A DNA stretch of 32,611 nt, taken from the NCBI GenBank assembly GCA_026387575.1, contig JAPLLK010000035.1:1-32611 (forward strand), read 5' to 3'. The translations under genes were made by a program, and so were the position numbers. Positions within the stretch are counted from its first letter, which is position 1, and every line of letters begins with the position of its first letter. The notes below the pieces were generated by a model, which did no database searches, was not told where the DNA came from, and saw only the letters and a program-made list of their open reading frames with translations. Origin of the DNA: Nitrospirota bacterium (lineage in GTDB: Bacteria > Nitrospirota > Thermodesulfovibrionia > Thermodesulfovibrionales > UBA1546). Positions 1 to 6,883 of the stretch are shown piece by piece.

Positions 1-724
1 AATAGGCTTCAGCCATCCAGAACTGTGCATTGCCTGCAAGTTTATCTTTCGGAAACGCCTTCAGAAACGCCTCAAATTTTTCTCTCGCCTCTTTGTATTT
101 CTTGTCTTTGAAGGCGGTGTAAGCTGCTGCATATGCTTTTAGAGGGTCGTTTATTTCAGGGGTTTTTGCCTCCGGAGCTTTTGTCTCTCTAGTCTCGAGT
201 TTCTTTTCTTCTTTTACATCCGGTTTGCTTTTTGCAGTAGCGTCTGCTTCTGTTTTTGAAGAGAGCTTTGTCTGCATTTCCTTTGTCTGCGTTTCAAGGG
301 CGGTTATCTGAGAGCGGAGCAGGTCTATCTCCGAAGATTTGTCTTTAAGGGACTTGTCAATAAAGTATTTGTTCTCGTCAAACCTTCCTGTCAGCGATTG
401 TAAATCCTTTGAGATGCCTGAGACCTCTGAGCGGAGTGATACCATGCCTTCCCTTATCGCATTTAGCGAATCCTCTTTTACTGACTTTTCTTTAAGGGCA
501 GACAGTTCTGCCTTAAACTCAGATTTTATATCGGAGGTCTCTTTTGCCGACTTTTCTTTAAGTTCAGCAATCTCTGTCTTAAACGCAGATTTTGTCTCTG
601 AGCTCTCTTTTTTGATATCAAAGGAATTTTTTTTAAGCTGATTGATATCAGCCTTCATTACCTCAAGATCATTAGTTATACAGCCTGCAAAAAACAACAA
701 AAGGATTAAAACAAGCCGTTTCAC
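1..724 (-). CDS. ybgF: Tol-Pal system protein YbgF/CpoB-like lipoprotein, partial (C-terminus outside window)
   Basis: Open minus-strand frame from a GTG at 724: VKRLVLILLLFFAGCITNDLEVMKADINQLKK..., lipobox FAGC, coiled coil, then TPR-like KAYAAAYTAFKDKKYKEAREKFEAFLKAFPKDKLAGNAQFWMAEAY. Directly downstream of pal. Confidence 0.85.
   Translation of the reverse strand, partial: MKRLVLILLLFFAGCITNDLEVMKADINQLKKNSFDIKKESSETKSAFKTEIAELKEKSAKETSDIKSEFKAELSALKEKSVKEDSLNAIREGMVSLRSEVSGISKDLQSLTGRFDENKYFIDKSLKDKSSEIDLLRSQITALETQTKEMQTKLSSKTEADATAKSKPDVKEEKKLETRETKAPEAKTPEINDPLKAYAAAYTAFKDKKYKEAREKFEAFLKAFPKDKLAGNAQFWMAEAY
482..613 (-). repeat. 66-bp tandem duplication within ybgF coiled coil
   Basis: KKESSETKSAFKTEIAELKEKS / AKETSDIKSEFKAELSALKEKS encoded by adjacent 66-nt units (482-547 and 548-613). 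Confidence 0.8.
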
Positions 725-1321
725 TTATTTACCTGCTTTTGCTGGTATAAACTGAACCCTTCTGTTTTTCTGCCAGCAGTCTTCGCTCTGCTCTTTACAG
801 AAAGGTTTTTCCTCGCCATAACTTATTATGTCAAGTCTGTTTTTTGCCACGCCTGATGATACGAGATAATCACTCGCGGATTTTGCCCTTTTTTCTCCAA
901 GCGCAAGATTGTATTCATTAGTGCCCCTCTCGTCACAATGCCCTTCAAGTATCATATTTGCATCATTATTTTTTATCAGCCAGTCAGCGGCAGACTTAAG
1001 TGTCGGCTTTGCATCTTCCCTTATATTATATTTGTCAAAATCAAAATATATATTTGGGAACTGGGAAGCTACTGCCTCAGCCTCCTTGACCTGCACAGTC
1101 TCGACCTTTTTAGGCTCTGCCTTTGCCATAACTGGCTCCTCTGTCTTCATCGGTGTTTTCTTTTCAACCTCTATTTTCTTTTCAGGCTCAACAGGCGCGG
1201 ATTTTTGAGCTGTTTCCTTTGGAGCTTCCTGCGTAACAGGTGTAGTTACTGCTCTTTTTGCACATCAGGCAAAAACAAAAACTAAAACAAAAGCCAAGAA
1301 CAATAAAAAAATCTTCTTCAT
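725..1321 (-). pseudogene. pal: Peptidoglycan-associated lipoprotein Pal (OmpA-family) with in-frame TGA at 1265-1267 in the lipobox
   Basis: Frame from ATG at 1321 reads MKKIFLLFLAFVLVFVFA*CAKRAVTTPVTQEAPKET...; the C-terminal OmpA-like domain (NIYFDFDKYNIREDAKPTL...GHCDERGTNEYNLALGEKRA) is intact. The ORF track only starts at internal Met 1150. Confidence 0.85.
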
Positions 1322-1427
1322 AAAACCTCCTCCTTTTTTGGCAGTAGTAAGTAGTTGGCAGGTAGCAGTGAAGGGAAGACTTTTTGGCTTTGCCCCTAAC
1401 TACAAACTACCTACTGCTAACTACTAT

Positions 1428-2750
1428 TTAATTCGGTGACCACCTTGGGCCAAAGGTCCGTAACCATGGCGGTGTTATTTTCTTTTGTGATTCTCCGTTT
1501 GCCCTCATTATGTAAATGCTGTTGCCTCCGTTTCTGTCAGACGAGAATATTATAAATCTTCCATCAGGAGAAAATGAAGGGTCTTCATTATTCCCTTTGT
1601 CTGTGAGCTGTATAAGCTCTGAACCTTCAGGAGAGATGATGAAAATCTGGTGTTTGCCTGAAAACCTGCCGACGAATACAATCTTCTTGCCGTCAGGCGA
1701 CCAGCTTGGCGAGGTGTTGTACAAGCCTTCAAATGTCACTCTTCTTACATCATGTCCGTTACTGTTCATTATGTATATCTGGGGAGTACCGCCGCGGTCT
1801 GATACAAATGCAACGAGTTTTCCGTCAGGTGAGACAGCAGGCGAAATCTCTATCCATCTTGCAGAGGTTATCCTTGTAAGTTTTGAGTCTGAAAGCTTAA
1901 TATTATATATGCCGTACGTCTCATCCTGTGATGATGAAAACACAAGCTCATCTCCGTCAGGGGAAAAATTGCCCGCTATATTAAGTCCCCTCGAGGCAAA
2001 AACTTTTTTTTCTGACATTTTTGTAAAGTCTAACAGATATATTCCCCATTGTCCACCCCTTTCAGATGAGTAAACTATCTTGCTGCCGTCCTGCGACCAG
2101 TGCGGCCTGAGAACAAAATTTCCTTGAATTCCAAGCCGTTTAATGCCTGTGCCGTCCCAGTCCATCATATATAGACCTTTTTTGCCCTCATCTTCTGCAA
2201 TAAATGCCACCTTTGTCTTGAATATCCCTTTTTCGCCTGTAATATGCTGGTATATATCGCTTGCAATGCTGTGGCTAAGATGCCTTATTGAAGCCCTTGC
2301 TCCTTTATATTCTTTTCTTAAGACCTCTCTCCCTTCGCTTATATCATAAAGCGAGACAACTGCAGTTAGGTTTTGTTCTCCGCGCACAGTTCCCTTTATA
2401 ACAGCCTCTGCACCGATTACAGCCCAGTTTTTAGGATTGAAAACCTCGGCAGAACTCTCTATATAGGCAGCCCTATCAATGCACAGTAAAAAACCTGTAA
2501 ACTCAAGGTCATCTCTTATGATGTCTGCAATCTGTTTTCCCTCAGTGCCACTGAATTCCTGAATAGCAATGGGAAGTTTTTTTATGGCAGGAGAGGTTAT
2601 ATCAATGTAAATCTTTGCGTAGCAAGTTGAAAGTGAAAAGTTGAAAATTATAAGTGCCATAAAGAAGGCACTTATAAAAACCTTTAACTTTTTCGCCTCA
2701 GGCGAACCCGTCCGAGACGGGAAACTTTTAACTCTAAAGTTTTCTTTCAT
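1428..2750 (-). CDS. tolB: Tol-Pal system beta-propeller protein TolB
   Basis: 440 aa; repeated WSPDG/FSPDG beta-propeller motifs; position in the tol operon; signal peptide ...FFMALIIFNFSLSTCYA. Confidence 0.93.
   Translation of the reverse strand: MKENFRVKSFPSRTGSPEAKKLKVFISAFFMALIIFNFSLSTCYAKIYIDITSPAIKKLPIAIQEFSGTEGKQIADIIRDDLEFTGFLLCIDRAAYIESSAEVFNPKNWAVIGAEAVIKGTVRGEQNLTAVVSLYDISEGREVLRKEYKGARASIRHLSHSIASDIYQHITGEKGIFKTKVAFIAEDEGKKGLYMMDWDGTGIKRLGIQGNFVLRPHWSQDGSKIVYSSERGGQWGIYLLDFTKMSEKKVFASRGLNIAGNFSPDGDELVFSSSQDETYGIYNIKLSDSKLTRITSARWIEISPAVSPDGKLVAFVSDRGGTPQIYIMNSNGHDVRRVTFEGLYNTSPSWSPDGKKIVFVGRFSGKHQIFIISPEGSELIQLTDKGNNEDPSFSPDGRFIIFSSDRNGGNSIYIMRANGESQKKITPPWLRTFGPRWSPN
2682..2733. 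repeat. Dispersed double-hairpin repeat, copy 1 (inside tolB N-terminal coding region)
   Basis: Reverse complement AGTTAAAAGTTTCCCGTCTCGGACGGGTTCGCCTGAGGCGAAAAAGTTAAAG; hairpins CCCGTC-tcg-GACGGG and TTCGCC-tga-GGCGAA. Confidence 0.85.
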
Positions 2751-3421
2751 GGCATAAACCTCAATCCTATTTCCATCTCATGCGGAGGAGGAGAGACAGG
2801 GCTTGCTTTATTAATGGCTCTCAGAACAGAGCGGTCAAAGAGAACATTGCCCGAGCTTTTTTCGACACTGTTTATCTTAACAGTTCCATTCGACATTATA
2901 GTTACCGAGATTACTGCCTCAAGGGTTTTCCCCCATGCCTCGGGGAATGCCCAGCGCTGCCTTATCTCTTTTCCTATCTTTTCAGGATAACCCTCCAATA
3001 TCGCAGCTTCGTTAGCGCTAACCTTTGCAGAAGGAGAGATTTCTTTTGTATCTTTCCCTTGCTTGTCAGCGCCTTTTATGGAAACCATGTTTCTCAGTTT
3101 AACAACGCGCTTTGCCTTTCTTGTTGCCTCTATTGCGGCGATTCTGTCCGAGACGTATTGCTTTGAATCCTCAGAGGCTTTGTTTTTTGAAGGCTCTAAA
3201 GGCAGTTTCATTTTTTGTTCAGATTCTTCTATCTGTGACGCTGTCCCTTCTTTGCCCCGGGCGGGCTGTCCGCTTACTTCAGTGCTGACAAGGCTTACAA
3301 TATACGCAGAAGGCAGAGTAAAATGATTTGCATTTTTAATTGTTATCAGCGCCGTAAAGATAAAAGTCAGGTGAAGCAAAAAAGAGAAGAATGCCGTGAC
3401 TGGAAGGCTTGGTCCCTTCAT
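2747..3421 (-). CDS. tolA: TonB/TolA C-terminal domain energy transducer (TolA role)
   Basis: N-terminal TM helix, charged middle, TonB-like C-terminus (RQRWAFPEAWGKTLEAVISVTIMSNGTVKINSVEKSSGNVLFDRSVLRAI); between tolR and tolB with 4-nt overlaps. Confidence 0.8.
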   Translation of the reverse strand: MKGPSLPVTAFFSFLLHLTFIFTALITIKNANHFTLPSAYIVSLVSTEVSGQPARGKEGTASQIEESEQKMKLPLEPSKNKASEDSKQYVSDRIAAIEATRKAKRVVKLRNMVSIKGADKQGKDTKEISPSAKVSANEAAILEGYPEKIGKEIRQRWAFPEAWGKTLEAVISVTIMSNGTVKINSVEKSSGNVLFDRSVLRAINKASPVSPPPHEMEIGLRFMP

Positions 3422-3825
3422 TTCCCTTCTATGTTTATCTTAGGCTCGGTTATCATTCCGAGTTTCTCTATCCCTGCCTCCTTTATGTCGCTCATCAACT
3501 GGACAACAAAGCCGTAGGGCACATCCTTATCAGCTTTAAGAAAGACATTCGGGTTTAATTTGCTGATTGCAGTAAGCTTCTGCTTTATCTCAGACATAGA
3601 CATGGGTTTGTCATTCATAAAAATAATGCCATCCTTTTTTACAATGAGCGTTATTCTCTCTTCAGAAGGCAGGTCTTTGCCTTTTGCCTGTGGAAGATTT
3701 ACGTCAATGCCCTGTTGGAGCAGTGGCGCTGTCACCATAAAGATTATAAGCAGGACGAGCATTACGTCCACGAAGGGCGTTACATTTATCTCTGAAAGCA
3801 CACCTCTGTTTCTATCAGCCTTCAT
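3418..3825 (-). CDS. tolR: ExbD/TolR biopolymer transport protein
   Basis: SEINVTPFVDVMLVLLIIFMVTAPLLQQGIDVNLP is a hallmark ExbD/TolR N-terminus. Confidence 0.93.
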   Translation of the reverse strand: MKADRNRGVLSEINVTPFVDVMLVLLIIFMVTAPLLQQGIDVNLPQAKGKDLPSEERITLIVKKDGIIFMNDKPMSMSEIKQKLTAISKLNPNVFLKADKDVPYGFVVQLMSDIKEAGIEKLGMITEPKINIEGK

Positions 3826-4454
3826 TCTGTTTCCTTTGAAAAGAAGTCAAGGAGTTCTTCTGAGAAATCCTCCATCTCTATAATCAACTGCCGCGCCCTG
3901 CTCAGATAATAGTTATAGGCGATTACAGCGGGGATTGCCGCTGCAAGTCCTGCCGCTGTTGTAATCAATGCCTCTGCAATGCCCGGAGCAACGACTGCCA
4001 ATGATGCCGAGCCGGCAGCGCCTATCCCTCTGAAGGCATTCATAATTCCCCAGACAGTTCCGAACAGGCCGATGAACGGCGTGGTAGAACCCGTGGTTGC
4101 GAGGAAACTTAGATATTTCTCAAGCTTTGCTGACTCAAGCGCCGAGAATCTCCTAAGCGAACGTTTAATCTCAGCCTTATCAACGATATTTTCTGAGGAT
4201 GTAAATTTAAATATATTTGCCAGAGGGCTGAGGTTGATGGAACGTGCAGCAATTAAAAGCCCTTTCAGGTCACGTCCTGCCCTGTATGATCTCAGAAATA
4301 CGTCTGTCTCTTTGTTAGCCCTTGAAATGTAACGGTATTTATAAAAAATGATTGCCCATGATACGACAGAGAAAAACAGCAGGATAAGCAATACCACTTT
4401 AACCACATAGCCTGCCTGAAGAATCAATTGTATTGCAGAGTATTGCATAAGCAC
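3822..4454 (-). CDS. tolQ: MotA/TolQ/ExbB proton channel (TolQ)
   Basis: LATTGSTTPFIGLFGTVWGIMNAFRGIGAAGSASLAVVAPGIAEALITTAAGLAAAIPAVIAYNYY is the classic TolQ/ExbB motif. Confidence 0.95.
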   Translation of the reverse strand: MLMQYSAIQLILQAGYVVKVVLLILLFFSVVSWAIIFYKYRYISRANKETDVFLRSYRAGRDLKGLLIAARSINLSPLANIFKFTSSENIVDKAEIKRSLRRFSALESAKLEKYLSFLATTGSTTPFIGLFGTVWGIMNAFRGIGAAGSASLAVVAPGIAEALITTAAGLAAAIPAVIAYNYYLSRARQLIIEMEDFSEELLDFFSKETE

Positions 4455-4522
4455 CTCTCTTTTATTTTGTTTAACTGTTAAACTTTAAAAAAAATCAGGC
4501 TAAAAGTCAATTGCACGGCTGC

Positions 4523-5197
4523 TCAGCGCCCTTTTCTTGCCTGAACAATTTTTTTAGCGGTTGTGCGAATCACCTCTGCTATATTTCTGTTCTTCTCAAG
4601 AGAAGCAAGGTCTTTTGTCTTTAAGCCATACAAAAGCGGGACTGCCACTCCTGCAGGTGTTTTTGGATTACTCACGACTGCAAGCAGCACTCCGTAATTT
4701 TTCATCCATTCTTTAGTTCTGGTAATTGCCCTCAGCGCTTCATCAGGAATAGAGCGGGAATGCGCAAACATCTCTATCTCCGCTTCTTTTATCTTCGGGT
4801 TGTCAAGAACCGCCATGACTATCTGCTTGTTTGTATCTTTTATTAGAATTGACCTTGCCTCACGCCCACCTCTCATTGCAAGCAGTCTCTTCTCAGCCAC
4901 AGTCAATCCCTGCACCTTCTGGAGAAGGGTTTGAGTGCGCTGTTCATCTGTCTGTTCTGTCTCTTCAAGGAACGCGGATACTTCTACGGGAATCTGTAAG
5001 ATTTTTGCAGCCTCTTCCCTTATATTTTCAGGGGTGTATGGGCTTTCAGCCAACAGTCTGAGGATGTCATGCCGCTGGGTATTTGCCTTTAAAACCTCCT
5101 CAAATATCGCTGTCTCTCCGGACTCTGAAATCAGGGCTTCTATCATCTCTTTGGATGCTATTGAGAAGTCAACTCCTATACCTTTCTGTTCTTCCAT
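4523..5197 (-). CDS. Hypothetical alpha-helical (HEAT/DUF2336-like repeat) protein
   Basis: 224 aa ORF with repeated helical units (LLAESPYTPENIREEAAKIL, AVLDNPKIKEAEIEMFAHSRSIPDEALRAI, AVVSNPKTPAGVAVPLL); family only guessed. Confidence 0.7.
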   Translation of the reverse strand: MEEQKGIGVDFSIASKEMIEALISESGETAIFEEVLKANTQRHDILRLLAESPYTPENIREEAAKILQIPVEVSAFLEETEQTDEQRTQTLLQKVQGLTVAEKRLLAMRGGREARSILIKDTNKQIVMAVLDNPKIKEAEIEMFAHSRSIPDEALRAITRTKEWMKNYGVLLAVVSNPKTPAGVAVPLLYGLKTKDLASLEKNRNIAEVIRTTAKKIVQARKGR

Positions 5198-5202
5198 TCC
5201 GA

Positions 5203-5934
5203 TTATCCCTTCTTCAAATATAGGAAATATTCTATATTGCCTTTCCGTCCTGCAACAGGCGACTCAAACACACCAACAGTATGCAATCCGGCAGCCTCTA
5301 TTTCTGTTCTCACAGAATCAACTGCCGCAAGCCTTTTTTCTTCTTCTCTAACAATGCCGCCCTTGCCTACCTCTCCCCTGCCTACTTCAAACTGCGGTTT
5401 TACAAGCGCAAGTATTTCGCCATTCTCTTTTAAGAATTCTAACACTTTAGGAATAACCTTTGTAAGAGATATGAAGGAGACATCAATTGTTGCAATGTCA
5501 ATAATATCAGGAATCCTTTTCAGTTCAAGATGCCTGATATTTGTCCTTTCAAGAAGGATAACCCTCGAATCGTTCCTTAAAGACCATGCGATTTGTCCGT
5601 ATCCCACATCAATGCAGTATATTTTCTTAGCTCCCATCTGGAGCATACAGTCAGTAAAACCGCCTGTTGATGAGCCGACATCCATGGTTGTTTTATCTTT
5701 TAAGTCTATGTTGAAAAAATCTATGGCAGCTTTGAGCTTTAACCCTCCCCTGCTTACATATGGGATATCCTCTGACTTTAGGGTTATTGAGGATTCGCTG
5801 TTTATCATAGCGCCTGCCTTTGTGACAGGAGAGCCGTCAACCAGAACATTCCCTTCCATTATCAAAGCCCTTGCCCGCTCCCTGCTTTTTACCAGCGCCC
5901 TGTCAACCATTATCTTATCAAGACGATCTTTCAT
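5203..5934 (-). CDS. tlyA: TlyA-family rRNA 2'-O-methyltransferase / hemolysin A-like
   Basis: S4 domain start (RLDKIMVDRALVKSRERARALIMEGNVLVDG) followed by a FtsJ-like MTase (MDVGSSTGGFTDCMLQMGAKKIYCIDVGYGQIAWSLR). Confidence 0.93.
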   Translation of the reverse strand: MKDRLDKIMVDRALVKSRERARALIMEGNVLVDGSPVTKAGAMINSESSITLKSEDIPYVSRGGLKLKAAIDFFNIDLKDKTTMDVGSSTGGFTDCMLQMGAKKIYCIDVGYGQIAWSLRNDSRVILLERTNIRHLELKRIPDIIDIATIDVSFISLTKVIPKVLEFLKENGEILALVKPQFEVGRGEVGKGGIVREEEKRLAAVDSVRTEIEAAGLHTVGVFESPVAGRKGNIEYFLYLKKG

Positions 5935-6012
5935 ATGAACGTATTATATCAAACATAGCCCTCAGCACAATTTATCTAACATGTAATCAGATAAAAATTT
6001 TAGCGCAATTAT

Positions 6013-6117
6013 TTATCCAGAGGACTCCTCACGCCGAGAATATTCTTGGTAGCCACATGGGTATATATCATTGTGGTCTGGATGCTGCTGTGACCCAACA
6101 AATTTTTATTGAATAAT
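6013..6117 (-). pseudogene. C-terminal remnant of an integron-type tyrosine recombinase (IntI-like)
   Basis: Minus-strand translation [35 protein letters not shown]; matches the LLGH..[10 protein letters not shown]...GVRSPLD end of integron integrases, including the catalytic Tyr; in-frame stop immediately upstream, no start. Confidence 0.8.
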
Positions 6118-6165
6118 TATATTGCAACATGCTGCCTTTTTCAAGAGTTTTATCACTTTTTCTTC

Positions 6166-6194
6166 TTGACTCTATCCCTCTCCTTCACTATAAT
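6166..6194 (+). promoter_or_regulatory. Sigma70-type promoter (possible integron Pc)
   Basis: TTGACT (6166-6171), 17-nt spacer, TATAAT (6189-6194), between the integrase remnant and the cassette ORF. Confidence 0.65.
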
Positions 6195-6277
6195 TCATCA
6201 TAATGTTGAAGCAACATAAAATATAATATTATACCAGTTAATCGAACAGTCATCGATCACAATGAAGGAGGTAGAAA

Positions 6278-6778
6278 ATGTTGAATAAACGCATAGCAAT
6301 AGTGACAATTGTGATGGCTCTTTGTGCTTCTGGCACTGCAGCCATTGCACAGGATGTTAGACAAGAGAAGAACATGTCGTTGACACTTGCCTACGAAGCA
6401 GCCACCGCTGCAATGCAGTTTTGCGCGGAAAAAGGATGGAACGTGTCTGTCGCAGTAGTCGATAGAGCAGGTCAACTCAAAGCATTGTTGCGGGCGGATG
6501 GAGCTGGCCCGCATACCATAGATGCAAGTCGTCGCAAGGCCTTCACTTCGGCATCTGCTCGCAACAACACGAGCGCCATACTCGAAAATGTTCAGAAAAA
6601 TCCCGGTGCTGCCAACCTTCAGTTGATTGATGGTTTCCTTGTCTTGGGGGGCGGCATGCCTATTCGTGTCGGAGACGAAGTGATTGGGGCTATCGGCGTT
6701 GGCGGCGCTCCAGGCGGTCATCTGGATGATCAGTGTGCAGAAGCGGGGATAAACAAGATTCGCGATCGCCTCAAGTAA
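6278..6778 (+). CDS. GlcG/HbpS-family (DUF336-like) protein with signal peptide; likely integron cassette gene
   Basis: 166 aa, signal peptide ...CASGTAAIAQD; LAYEAATAAMQFCAEKGWNVSVAVVDRAGQLKALLRADGA...GGGMPIRVGDEVIGAIGVGGAPGGHLDDQCAEAGI is typical of the family; good SD (AAGGAGG) upstream. Confidence 0.88.
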   Translation: MLNKRIAIVTIVMALCASGTAAIAQDVRQEKNMSLTLAYEAATAAMQFCAEKGWNVSVAVVDRAGQLKALLRADGAGPHTIDASRRKAFTSASARNNTSAILENVQKNPGAANLQLIDGFLVLGGGMPIRVGDEVIGAIGVGGAPGGHLDDQCAEAGINKIRDRLK

Positions 6779-6794
6779 ACGAGATAGATGCTTC

Positions 6795-6856
6795 GCCTAA
6801 CCTATGCATCCAGGGGACACGGATGAAGCCCTGTGCCGCTGATGCTGCCGTTAGGC
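6795..6856 (+). repeat. attC-like recombination site (59-be)
   Basis: GCCTAAC (6795-6801) ... GTTAGGC (6850-6856), perfectly complementary R''/R' boxes; inner GCATC/GATGC and CAGGG/CCCTG pairings; directly 3' of the cassette ORF. Confidence 0.75.
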
Positions 6857-6883
6857 AAGTGTGAATAATAAACACCGCTTCTC

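Noticed and set aside
339-641. Plus-strand ORF of 100 aa
   Set aside because: Antisense to ybgF; its repeats (ADFSLSS...) are the reverse reading of the coiled-coil duplication.
1265-1267. Selenocysteine at the pal TGA, or a Gracilibacteria-like Gly-UGA code
   Set aside because: No obvious SECIS-like rationale at a lipobox position, and other genes in this window end in TGA, so a genome-wide reassignment is not supported.
1516-2073. Plus-strand ORF of 185 aa
   Set aside because: Antisense shadow of tolB; PSGE repeats are the complement of the WSPDG propeller motifs.
5237-5938. Plus-strand ORF of 233 aa
   Set aside because: Antisense shadow of tlyA with no SD and no recognisable domain.
5871-6116. 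Plus-strand 81-aa ORF over the integrase remnant
   Set aside because: Overlaps the tlyA 5' end and the IntI-like fragment antisense; the minus-strand reading has recognisable recombinase motifs.
6257-6721. Minus-strand ORF of 154 aa overlapping the GlcG-like gene
   Set aside because: The opposite strand has a clear signal peptide, SD and family match; the antisense peptide is Cys/His-rich without domain logic.
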